Notes: a model not told the origin generated them from the letters alone. Shown: positions 8,823 through 16,724, counted from the stretch's first letter. The stretch: DNA of 18,452 bases from Fennellomyces sp. T-0311 (GCA_025266875.1 JALLLT010000132.1:1-18452), one strand, 5' to 3'. Numbers and translations: made by a program.

Positions 8823-11775
8823 ATGTCAACAAGATCCTATATGTGTTACTGTGAACTTTGCCGAGGCAGAAACCCCAATGGGGCTATTGTCAACCAGCGA
8901 ACATATAATGAACACCAGCGTGCCAGCGCCACCAATGCCATTGCCGCCATTGTATCGACTCGCGTTGATAATGGTATGCCTGAATTCATGCGAGTGTTGA
9001 TGGCAATCTAACTTACCTGTATTCCTTCAGATGGTGATACTACCATGATGCATAGTGAGCCTGACGACGATGATTTTGGTGAGCCTGCACCGATGGTTGT
9101 CAATGGTAGGTTCATGTAAGCTAAATACCGAAGCAAAACATTCATACCAATTTATAGAAGAACCACCGGTCCAAACATTTGACATTCGCGATCCTGGGAT
9201 CAGCGATCAAAATGAAATGAACGAAGCCGTCGATGTCGAGTTCGGGCACGCAGTTGAGGATGATGAAGGTTTGTGAAATTAACGGATCTGTAGAGGAAGC
9301 AAAGTAGTGTTGACCGCAAAACGTTTAGATCAAGAAATTGTAGACGGTACCAGCCTTCGGGATCATATCCCTGATTCGCTGTTGTTCGTCTTCGCTTTCC
9401 TTGTATTGTTCCAATTGTATCACATATCCGAGAGAGCTGCCGTCATCCTCATCGGCTTCTGCGTATCCTTGATCCATTCCCAATCGAGAGATTTGTTGCC
9501 ATCCGTGCCAGAAACGATCACCAGTCTGCGAAGATGGATCGGCTTCACCCGTCTTACCGAAGATCTCCGCATGTACAGTGCTTGCCCCACGTGCCATGCC
9601 ATTTCCCCTCTGCCTGGCCCAGCTATGTGCACGAATATCGACTTGTCTATTTGCAGCACACAGCCTCTGAAGCAAACATTAAGCAACCGAATCTCGCAGA
9701 CACCCATTAAGCAGTATGCTTACTATCCATTGGGGAAAAGTTTGGAGCGGCTTTTCAGTCGTGAAGGCTTCGAAGACAGCATCAATGAATGGAGACGATA
9801 CCAGTATCGACCGGGTGTTTTCACAGATGTATACGACGGTATGCGCTGGCGGTCGCTCCGGGATAACGATGGTCTTCCTTTTGTTGAGCACCCACGCTCG
9901 TTAATGCTTACGCTCAACATTGACTGGTTCTCTCCTTTTAACGGTACTTACTCCATCGGCGCCATATATCTCATTGTCAACAATTTGCCTCGAGCCGAAC
10001 GCTATAAAATCGAGAACGTGATCCTTGTCGGTGTCATACCTGGACCAAAGGAACCACATACCTATGAAATGAACCATTACTTGGAGCCACTTGTCGACGA
10101 TTTCCAGCGGCTTCGTGATGGAATTCTGATGTCAACACACCAAAGTCGTGATCGTGTGATGGTTCGAGCAGCATTATTCAACATTGCCTGCGACATTCCC
10201 GCCAGTCGCAAAGTCGCTGGCTTCACCAGTCATTGCAGCACGCGCGCATGCAATAAATGTACGCGAGAATTTGTTGTCTTCCCTGGTACCACGAAACTTG
10301 ACTATTCCGGCCATACTCTTGGTGAATTGAGAACGAAGGAGCGCAACGCACATGATGCCGAGCGCTGGGCACAGGAAACCTCATCAGCTGGGCGCTATAG
10401 AGTCGAGCGTGAAACAGGAACGCGGTATTCTCAAATCCACCGGCTTACATACTTTGATCCAGTGCGGGATACAGTTATCGATCCTATGCACAATCTCTTC
10501 CTCGGTACGGCTGAGCGAATGGTCTGCATATGGAGAAGCCGCGGCCTACTGACTGATGCTGATGGCGTGACGATGCAGAAGCTGGCTGATGGAGTTGTCT
10601 TGCCTCCTGGTATTCCTACCTTGCAGCGAAAGATCGAGCGTAAGTTCGGCTTCATGACCGCTGCAGACTGGAAGGCGTGGTGTCTGGTGTATTCTGCATT
10701 TGTTTTGAAAGGGGTCCTTGCTGGTAACTATTATCGGCATTGGATGCTCTTTGTGTCTGCCTGCCGCCTCCTCGCCAAGACTGTCATCACATATGCCGAA
10801 ATTGACGAAGCTCAAGACTTGCTGATACGATTCGTACGTGGCTGCGCGCGGTTGTACGGTGCTGAATCGATCACCCCAAATATGCACTTGCACTTGCACT
10901 TGAGCCGCACCATCCAAGACTTTGGACCAATCTATGCATTTTGGGTTTTCAGTTTTGAGCGATATAACGGCTACATGAAGAATGCTGAAACGAACCAGAA
11001 GGATGCCTTTGAACTGACGTTCATGAAGCGGTTCATCGAAAAAACTGGTGCTGTTGACTTTGTCCGCTACAATATTCGCGAAAGCGTTGCTCAGCATCCC
11101 GTCTATGGCCGCATTCTACTCCAGATTGCCGGCCAGTTGCGTCGTCGACCCACCGAAACAAACGCTGCAGCTTTCGACCCAGTTCGCTTTGGTTCCCATT
11201 CTTCCGATGTCAGTGCCGAGGCCTGTGGCAGTGAGGCCTTACCACCGGACACCTTTGAGTCTATGCGTCATGGTCGGAAAGTGATCGCAAGCACCCTGCT
11301 GTACGGATTCCTGCTGCAGCATTACCGCCGCCACTACGAAGGGGAAGCATTCCATTGCCCCAACAGCATCGAGAAGTTCCAAACGATAGAGATCTACGGA
11401 CAGACGTACAGGTCAGCAACTGCCCGATCGATTCGAGGATCACACATACAGGCCTTGTTTGAGCAGGGTAACCGTGTTGTTGCCTGGACTGGCCAAGTGC
11501 AGTACTACTTCAGCAGTGAAATTGTCCACAATCACAGCATCGTCAAGCACTACTTCGCGTATGTCCGCTGGTACCGCACCCAGGCCTCACCACAGCGCTT
11601 TGAAAGAGAAGGCCTGGAGGAATGGCGTAACAGTTTTATGACGGATGACTTCCGGTGCATCTTGCCAGTACACAGAATCTTGAGCCAAGTCGCCGTTGTT
11701 GCTTATGGTGCCCAGACAAATCGTGACAGCGCAACGATGGTTGTGATTCCGTTGGTGCGTAGAAGCGTTGCGTAG
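8823..11775 (+). CDS. tnp2-type CACTA transposase, four exons, 934 aa, apparently intact
   Basis: I predict exons 8823-8973, 9031-9105, 9158-9268 and 9308-11775. The introns are 57, 52 and 39 bases (donors GTATGC, GTAGGT, GTTTGT; acceptors TTCAG, TATAG, AGTAG) and all are phase 1. The N-terminus has a metal-binding pattern CxCx2C (CYCELC) followed by QRTYNEH. Exons 2-3 give an acidic linker. Exon 4 carries the tnp2 core: LTLNIDWFSPF (Asp318), a Cys cluster (HCSTRACNKC) and VIDPMHNLFLGT (Asp504). A later FSFERYNGYMK supplies Glu663, so the probable DDE triad is complete. In the family this enzyme binds the terminal and subterminal repeats and performs cut-and-paste. AATAAA follows at 11785-11790. 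The 39-base third intron is the weakest call, but it is the only junction that joins the frames. No lesion is seen. Confidence 0.88.
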
Positions 11776-11784
11776 TGAAAAAAA

Positions 11785-11790
11785 AATAAA
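11785..11790 (+). terminator. Poly(A) signal of the transposase gene
   Basis: AATAAA lies 10 bases after the transposase stop codon. The convergent gene stops 44 bases away at 11820, so the two transcripts probably overlap at their 3' ends. Confidence 0.5.
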
Positions 11791-11815
11791 AGTAAAAGGA
11801 GGGAAGCAAGCGGGC

Positions 11816-11821
11816 TTTATT
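11816..11821 (-). terminator. Poly(A) signal of the minus-strand coiled-coil gene
   Basis: Read on the minus strand, AATAAA overlaps the TAA stop codon at 11822-11820. This is unusually tight but fits the compact convergent layout. Confidence 0.4.
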
Positions 11822-12874
11822 ATGCCCAGTCGGGCAATGCATCTCGTACTTTTTGAGAAAGCACAGCGTCTTCGTCCACAACTGGCTTTCTTTCTCGCTG
11901 TTGCCGTCCAGGCACTTTTTTGCTCGCCTCAACAAGCCTATCCAGCTCGTTGATGTACTCCACAGCCTGTGGCATTACGGCGTTCAAGTCAGCATGATGC
12001 TACCGTTTTCACGAAACAAAAAAGCTTTTACCTTCGCACTGCGGAATCCAGGTTTCCGAACCCAAAGGATCGCGTCTGACTCCGGATCCGAGATCTCCGG
12101 AGACATGCACTCCCTCCGAAGGAGGTCTTCTCCATTCGGGAACCTTTCCTCCAAGGATGCTGCGTTTCGTGCGCGAGCATCCTTGCGCGCCTTCATCTTC
12201 TGTTTTTCAGCGTAAGTAATCTGTACAAGCCTTAAAAAAAGCTACCCAAAAGTACTCACGCTCCACACCCTCTTGTTGCGCGTCTTGCGCTTCTCATCCT
12301 CACCAGCAACCTGAAGACCCGCATTCACCCGATCTTGCTTCCTCAGCTCCTTTTGTTGGCCGGTAAAGTATTGGTGGATCTTTTTACGCAAGAATCCACC
12401 TTCCAATGCACTTCGTCTATCACCGACCACAGCGGTATGGCAGCACGCAGCTATGGCTGCAGTTACCGACTCGTTGTGCTCTGCACGGAAGGTCAGGTTG
12501 TAATCATACCCTTGGCCACTGGGAAGAGAATCGTGGATGCGGGTGATGTTACTCTGGCAACGTTTTGTAAGTCGATGATATTGAAAGTATTGAATGCATT
12601 TTTCAAGTGTTCTTACAACAGCTTCTGCGCGGACCACATCATCCAATCCACGCACGGCACCCACCGCATCCTGCTGCTGCTGTTGCTGTTGCTGTTGCTG
12701 AGAAGCAATGTGCGACGCTAGGCCCTCGAGCTGCTGCCGCAACGCATAGTTTTCGCCCCGCAAGGTATCGCATTGCCCTTGCAGGTCTTGAACGGCCGCA
12801 CGCAATCCGGAAAGCTCCAGCGATTCTGCGTGCTGTTGGCGCTCGTTGCTGTTGTTGTTGTTGTTGGAAGACAT
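11820..12874 (-). CDS. CACTA accessory protein with Asn/Gln tracts and coiled coil, three exons, 309 aa
   Basis: Reading leftwards, exons are 12874-12260, 12199-12032 and 11966-11820. The introns are 60 bases (GTGAGT...AACAG) and 65 bases (GTAAAA...CTGAC...CACAG), both phase 0. The product starts with an Asn run, then a leucine-rich heptad stretch resembling a short zipper (residues about 18-55), then ten Gln. A basic segment (EDEKRKTRNKR) spans the exon 1-2 junction. The C-terminal part has ECMSPEISDPESD, KPGFRSAK and EYINELDRLVEASKK and ends ALPDWA. I cannot name the family. The second gene of CACTA elements often encodes a DNA-binding partner of the transposase (TnpA in plants), and the zipper plus basic segment suits that, by inference. 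Without the second splice the frame would stop at 11984. The spliced C-terminus reads sensibly, which supports the intron. Confidence 0.72.
12671..12700. repeat. CTG/TTG microsatellite encoding a Gln tract
   Basis: This triplet run (CTG x4, then alternating TTG and CTG) encodes ten Gln on the minus strand inside exon 1 of the accessory gene. A second GTT-rich run at 12846-12866 encodes the N-terminal Asn tract. Such tracts often vary in length between copies. Confidence 0.8.
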
Positions 12875-12921
12875 CTAAAGGCTATCTAAGGATATTGATC
12901 TCTGGTGGGTGCTCTATCTTA

Positions 12922-12928
12922 CTTTATA
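12922..12928 (-). promoter_or_regulatory. TATA box of the minus-strand accessory gene
   Basis: TATAAAG on the minus strand lies 48 bases upstream of the ATG at 12874. It faces away from the plus-strand TATA box at 13063, so the 190 bases between 12875 and 13062 form a divergent promoter. Confidence 0.5.
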
Positions 12929-13062
12929 GGTGCGATCGAAGTAAGTGGATTAAAGAAAGTAAATGACAAGGAACTCATTTTATGCTGCTTTTATTGCAGA
13001 TAGACATCACGCATGACTTCACGTTTGCCAAGTACAGCAGGACCGGGTTTTTTCTACAACGG

Positions 13063-13070
13063 TATATAAA
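13063..13070 (+). promoter_or_regulatory. TATA box of the tiny spliced gene
   Basis: TATATAAA is followed by GGGCGC and then a strongly CT-rich leader from about 13085 to 13140, as at many highly expressed fungal genes. A TGCCAAG motif lies 30 bases upstream. Confidence 0.55.
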
Positions 13071-13311
13071 GGGCGCAATTGCCGCTTTTCTTTCGTAACC
13101 TTCTCTTTCTTTTCCTGATCTTTTCTGCTTTCCGTCTACACAGGCTCTCATAATATCCGGTAAGATTTCTATTCTCTCTGTTATACTAACACCGTCCCAA
13201 TAGCTAGTTCATCATGCTCCGTTAAAACAAAAGGTTAGTTTCCAATGCGGCAGCAGCGTCTTCTTTCTTACTAACGCGTTTCAATACCAGTTCACCTTCG
13301 TTCACATTGCC

Positions 13312-13506
13312 ATGACTACAGGTTAGTGGTGTTGAGATTGCAATCGCTGAAGGATTAACGCTAACGATTCTTTGTTTCTCACAGACATCTCACGGAATCC
13401 AAGTTGCGGCAAGTATCAACCGTTTTGTATTCACCATCGCATTGCTCCGGCTACCATCCTAGGCGTTACCTATAGCTGTTTAGACATTGTAGCATTACTG
13501 CCATAA
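13312..13506 (+). CDS. Tiny protein (43 aa) from an intron-dense transcript inside the CACTA element, unknown function
   Basis: Three introns lie close together: 13160-13203 (GTAAGA, TACTAAC, TAG), 13234-13290 (GTTAGT, TACTAAC, CAG) and 13322-13384 (GTTAGT, GCTAAC, CAG). They separate mini-exons of 30 and 31 bases. The first two introns fall in the 5' leader and the third falls after MTT. Coding exons are 13312-13321 and 13385-13506. The product starts MTTDISRNPSCGKYQPFC and ends VALLP, with four Cys and an HH pair but no domain I recognise. The leader contains a three-codon upstream frame (ATG CTC CGT TAA, 13214-13225). AATAAA follows at 13508. The introns are strong evidence for a real transcript. 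That the 43-codon frame is translated is less sure; a non-coding RNA or a captured host 5' fragment are alternatives. Confidence 0.5.
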
Positions 13507-13507
13507 T

Positions 13508-13513
13508 AATAAA
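13508..13513 (+). terminator. Poly(A) signal of the tiny gene
   Basis: AATAAA begins two bases after the stop codon of the 43-codon frame and is followed by an A/T-rich stretch. Confidence 0.4.
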
Positions 13514-13519
13514 AAATAT

Positions 13520-13765
13520 ATTTGAACCATGCAATCGTATTCCATCCAAATTGCTACCATTTAATTTTTTGGTCGTTCATAAACCACTGCTACCAAATAA
13601 TGCACTATAATTATGTATGCACAGCATCGCTGCTAAAAATCGATCGATCGAAAGCACATATTCTGTTACTCTTATGTATGCACCGGCAGGCTATGTGCAT
13701 ATAAGTGTTATGCAGTCTGCGTCTCTTTTTGTATCTTTGCATGCATTCTGCTTTTGGTTAGTGTT
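13520..13765. other. Right internal non-coding region of the CACTA element
   Basis: This is A/T-rich sequence with several ATGCA-type words. The short open frames lack domain patterns. I see no gene. Confidence 0.4.
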
Positions 13766-13894
13766 GAGGAATCCCCTAGTGGATTCTTACGGAACCTTTT
13801 TTCAACTGAGGAATCCCCTACTAGGTGATTCGCTAGGGGATTCTTGAGAATACCTTAGAGAATCCCCCACTTTTCAGATAGGGGATTCCTCACC
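13766..13894. repeat. Right subterminal repeat array (GAATCCCCTA units)
   Basis: Units are GAGGAATCCCCTA at 13766, GAGGAATCCCCTAC at 13808, TAGGGGATTCTTGAGAA at 13834, GAGAATCCCCCAC at 13858 and TAGGGGATTCCTCACC at 13879. They occur in both orientations. The left end has only two full units, so the ends are unequal in site number, as in other CACTA elements. Confidence 0.75.
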
Positions 13895-13906
13895 CACTGC
13901 GCAGTG
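13879..13906 (-). repeat. Right terminal inverted repeat of the CACTA element
   Basis: Read inward on the minus strand it is CACTGCGCA, GTG, then GGTGAGGAATCCCCTA. Its outermost 12 bases, CACTGCGCAGTG, form a perfect palindrome, which the left end does not. Confidence 0.88.
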
Positions 13907-13909
13907 ATA
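13907..13909. repeat. ATA target-site duplication, right copy (CACTA element)
   Basis: ATA follows the CAGTG terminus and repeats the ATA at 7958-7960. Retroelement coding sequence resumes at 13910. Confidence 0.8.
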
Positions 13910-15055
13910 TGCACTTTACCTTATGTACTCAATTTCGTTGATGACGTTATTGTGCTCAGTAAGAACATTGAAGAGCATGCCGAACACGTCTCCACTATCG
14001 TTGACAGATTAACATCGGTAAACCTGATACTCAATGTTGAGAAATGTCACTTTGCACAAGAATCAGTATACCTCCTAGGATTTTGCATATCCAAAGCTGG
14101 ACGATTTCTTGATACAAGAAAAGTCTGTAATATACAGGGGTGGCCTAAGCCTAAAACAGGCAAAGACATCCAAAGATTTCTTGAGGTAATCAACTACTTT
14201 CGAGAATTTATTCCCAAGGCAGCAGATCTTACTGCACCCCTTGACCGCCTTCGTCACGCAGGTTCACTGGATAAACTATGGTCAAACACTGAAGAACAAT
14301 GCTTTGAGCGTTTAAAGTGCGTTTTATTGCAAGCACCAATTTTATGCTATCCTGACACCAGACATCCATTCCATGTGGCATGTGATGCGTCGCAGGTAGG
14401 GATAGGAGCTGTACTTTATCAAGTCATCAATGATGAGACACGGCACATTGGTTTTATGGCAAGAGCACTATCTCCTAGCGAACGCAATTACGGATGTACA
14501 AAAAGAGAACTTCTTGCTGTAGTTTTCGCATTACAAAAGTTCCACAAGTTCCTATAGGGAAAACCATTTACCCTATACACCGATCACAAAGCGTTAGTTT
14601 ATTTAAACATGCAGAAAATTGCAAACGCAATGATGATAAATTAGTTGGACACATTGCTCGAATACACTTTCGAAGTTACTCACCTACCAGGATTAGACAA
14701 CATCCTACCTGATCAGCTTTCACGCCTTTTTCCCACTGAAAAAGAGCTGGAAGGGAGTGATATTACTCAGCAAAGTTCAAACACCTCTGTTACTATTAAC
14801 AAAATCGAGGTAAAACAAACGCTTGACAAAGATACCGATTGCGAAGAGTGGGATGATATAAACGATGCATACTTCGTACCTCCTGAACACGACCGTAAAG
14901 AGTTGTTACTCAAAGCACACGCATTTGGACACTTTGGAGCAGAAGCAATGGTTAAATCAATCCAAAACGATGGCTTAAGATGGAACAACATGTACAAAGA
15001 AGCAGCACATATTGTGAAATGCTGCCCAGAATGTCAACGCTTTAATATTACAAAG
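13910..15055 (+). pseudogene. Retroelement B C-terminal reverse transcriptase, RNase H and integrase zinc finger
   Basis: The fragment opens with LPYVLNFVDDVIVLS, holding the two catalytic Asp of the reverse transcriptase YxDD box at 13934-13945 (here FVDD). RNase H follows with VACDASQVG, KRELLAVVFAL, LYTDHKAL and ILPDQLSR. The integrase zinc finger has AHAFGHFG and CCPECQ. Two in-frame TAG codons break it, at 14555-14557 and 14642-14644. In retroelement A and in the family both positions are Trp (HK.xWG and NWF/L), so both are probably TGG changed to TAG. At 15056 the hAT insertion begins and supplies another TAG, so the apparent stop at 15056-15058 belongs to the transposon, not to the retroelement. 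Confidence 0.88.
15048..15055. repeat. TTACAAAG target-site duplication, left copy (hAT element)
   Basis: These eight bases recur exactly at 16494-16501, directly after the right terminus CCCTG. Eight bases is the hAT hallmark length. Confidence 0.92.
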
Positions 15056-15065
15056 TAGGGCTCTA

Positions 15066-15200
15066 AACGGGCCATGCCCGACGGGCATCGGGCCAGTTCA
15101 GCCGGGCCACACCTGTGGCCCGTGGCCCGTCGGGCCCAACGAAACGGGCCATGTCTTTTGCCCGAACCCGAAATTACAAGAGCCCAAATTAAAGTGGCCC
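15066..15200. repeat. Left GGGCC/CGGGC subterminal repeat block of the hAT element
   Basis: Around a dozen GGGCC, GGCCC, CGGGC and GCCCG words lie in 135 bases, far more G/C-rich than the flanks. A matching block is at 16335-16480. They are likely transposase-binding or methylation-prone ends. Confidence 0.7.
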
Positions 15201-15679
15201 GCCCGATGAAATCTACAATGTAAACGATCTTAATGCAGCAATGACTAATGTAGAAGTGAAATGGGGTTCTGCCTTGTGTTATCATATATAAGGTTTGGGC
15301 AAAAGTCATCTTTATTGTATTAGATCATGTAATCGCTATCTTGCACACACTTTTTTGAAACAGCAGAACTTCTGCAAGCAACAAAGGAAGACCAAGAAGT
15401 ACAAAAAGCCAAAGCGACACAGTGAGACAAACCAGCAATTCGACATCGCAAATGGCGTAGGAATGCATCCTGCTTTGCATTTTTTCAGCAACGTTTTTTC
15501 TCTCGATGCCCGTCAAATGGAATTCAGGTCGACCATATTGCTTCAGAACGAATTTTTAATCACCACATACAGTACTACTCGACCATATTTATTTTCCATA
15601 CAACTGAATTTTACCATATGACTCAGCTTTGTTTTACCGGCACTCCATTCCATTTCGACATTGTGCATCCCAATCAAAA

Positions 15680-15726
15680 AAGGGTGGCTGCGTACATACT
15701 GTAATGGTGCATACACAGCCACCCTT
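15680..15726. repeat. Strong hairpin inside the hAT element
   Basis: AAGGGTGGCTG at 15680-15690 and CAGCCACCCTT at 15716-15726 are perfectly complementary. GTA and TAC just inside extend the pairing past one mismatch. It is followed by T-rich sequence. The role is unknown: a small RNA hairpin, a transcript end, or the remnant of a nested element are possible. Confidence 0.6.
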
Positions 15727-16330
15727 ATTGTTTTTCAAATAGGTACACTTTTTCAAGCGCACTACTCAAGATGAAGAAGGATGCTTGTCGTAGCTCTTTT
15801 TTCTTTATCCAATGGTTTTCTGCGAAGCACCACCTTTAGTAAGCCAAAGGTTGGTTTTTTTCGGTAATAAAGCATCTGTATGGTCGAGGCACTTTTCAAT
15901 CACTATTGTTGTCCTTTTTTTTCGTGTAATAAAGCTATCATTATACTGATCCACTTTATCATCGCGTTTTACTTCTGCTTACACAATGCCAGCTGGAAAT
16001 TATCTTTGCTTGAACACATAGCCTTTTCACACTAATACCGATCCTATCCAAGTTCTAAGACATTTGCGGATTAGCGTGCTGCAGGAAGTTTGAATAGTGC
16101 TAATTGACGTAGCAGCCTTTCATTGTCGCAACTTGGCCCATCAACACCAATCATTGTGTAACCGGATCATTGTAGAAACTGCTCAACCTTTTGACAAATC
16201 TTTCCATATTAAAGATGTATACTTAGTTGATTAATCTTTATTTGCAATACACGGTTTTGACAGAATCAAATTACATATATAACAAGGGCCATTTAGATGG
16301 ACGTTTCATAAAGAAAATACATATGCTTCA
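15727..16330. other. hAT interior, non-coding
   Basis: A/T-rich sequence without a gene. Two similar words, TTTCGGTAATAAAGC near 15860 and TTTCGTGTAATAAAGC near 15921, each contain AATAAA and may be old poly(A) sites. Nothing else is recognised. Confidence 0.35.
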
Positions 16331-16334
16331 CATT

Positions 16335-16480
16335 CGGGCACTCGGTCGGGCCAGTGGCCCGACGGGCGGGCCGCTATATAGGACCGTGCCCGTTCAGGCA
16401 CCCACCTTCATACAGCTTTCCTGGCCCGATGCCCGAAAATGCCGGGCCAAAACAGGCGGTCCACGGGCCTGCCCGCCCGT
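16335..16480. repeat. Right GGGCC/CGGGC subterminal repeat block of the hAT element
   Basis: The block includes CGGGCC, GGCCCG, GCCCG and CGGGC words repeated in both orientations, mirroring the left block at 15066-15200. Confidence 0.7.
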
Positions 16481-16493
16481 ATTTAGAGCCCTG

Positions 16494-16501
16494 TTACAAA
16501 G
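16494..16501. repeat. TTACAAAG target-site duplication, right copy (hAT element)
   Basis: It is an exact copy of 15048-15055. Retroelement coding sequence resumes at 16502 in the same frame. Confidence 0.92.
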
Positions 16502-16612
16502 ACAGGGTATCATCCTATATGCCCTATACATGCGTTTTATCCTGGTGATCATTGGGCCATTGACCTAGCCAGCGGCTTTCCTACAAGTCATAGAGGCAAC
16601 AACTACTTACTA
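16502..16612 (+). pseudogene. Retroelement B integrase core, N-terminal fragment
   Basis: The frame reads TGYHP, then PGDHWAIDLASG and HRGNNYLL. It matches the start of the retroelement A integrase core (GYHPL, PGDHWAIDLATY, KGNNYLL) and includes the first catalytic Asp (AIDLA). Similarity ends at about 16612, where the Harbinger element begins. The remaining catalytic Asp and Glu are not in the window. Confidence 0.85.
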
Positions 16613-16724
16613 CACCATGGGAAATAATCCAGACAATCCGGACAATCCGGCGCATCAGCGCATACTTTTTAATCTCAGTATGGGTGCTCACACCGGTGCA
16701 ATTAAATTTTTTTTTAGCCTTTTG

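Larger units (their letters stand above)
7961..13906 (+). mobile_element. Complete CACTA (CMC/EnSpm-like) DNA transposon, 5946 bp
   Basis: Both ends begin CACTGCGCA when read inward and then match again from GGTGAGGAATCCCCTA. This gives a 28-base terminal inverted repeat with 25 identities; the three middle bases are CCA on the left and GTG on the right. The flanks are ATA on each side. Inside are a tnp2 transposase gene (8823-11775, plus), a convergent coiled-coil gene (11820-12874, minus) and a tiny spliced gene (13312-13506, plus). Subterminal copies of GAATCCCC occur at both ends. It lies within the reverse transcriptase gene of retroelement B. All three genes are open, so this copy may be autonomous and fairly recent. 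Confidence 0.92.
15056..16493. mobile_element. Non-autonomous hAT element, 1438 bp
   Basis: The left end reads TAGGGCTCTAAACGGGC and the right end, read inward, CAGGGCTCTAAATACGGGC. The common AGGGCTCTAAA is a typical hAT terminus, and the left outermost base has probably changed from C to T. An exact 8-base duplication flanks it. Both subterminal regions (15066-15200 and 16335-16480) are crowded with GGGCC and CGGGC words in both orientations. No hAT transposase pattern is found inside. The longest plus-strand frame, 15295-15621, has no recognisable domain. The element splits the integrase of retroelement B. Confidence 0.9.
5211..16612 (+). mobile_element. Retroelement B: Ty3/Gypsy chromovirus-like element split by three DNA transposons
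   Basis: Retroelement fragments at 5354-7960, 13910-15055 and 16502-16612 together give gag, protease, reverse transcriptase, RNase H and the first part of integrase. They share one orientation and one reading frame. The CACTA element plus its duplication adds 5949 bases and the hAT element plus its duplication adds 1446 bases. Both are multiples of three, so the frame is formally unchanged. The rest of integrase, any chromodomain and the 3' LTR must lie beyond the Harbinger element, outside the window. Gag shares a recognisable capsid pattern with retroelement A (LP.LQ..., then PNK.VH...F..AFE..LR), so A and B are related but distinct families. Confidence 0.85.

Noticed and set aside
11636..11935. 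A 99-codon minus-strand open frame across the convergent gene ends
   Set aside because: It overlaps the end of the transposase frame. The accessory gene's spliced C-terminus uses another frame that ends at 11820 with a sensible sequence and poly(A) signal.
7961..13903. A 9-base target duplication CACTGCGCA flanking the large insertion, at 7961-7969 and 13895-13903
   Set aside because: The nine bases are also the start of the terminal inverted repeats, because the right terminus is palindromic. Treating CACTG/CAGTG as the termini gives a 28-base inverted repeat, an ATA duplication and a more normal reverse transcriptase spacing, all expected for CACTA.
15056..15058. TAG at 15056 as a natural stop of retroelement B pol
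   Set aside because: These bases are the first three of the hAT element. The retroelement frame resumes at 16502 after the duplicated TTACAAAG.
15295..15621. A 108-codon open frame in the hAT interior as a transposase remnant
   Set aside because: No BED zinc finger, RNase H-like core or hAT dimerisation motif is visible; it is probably chance.
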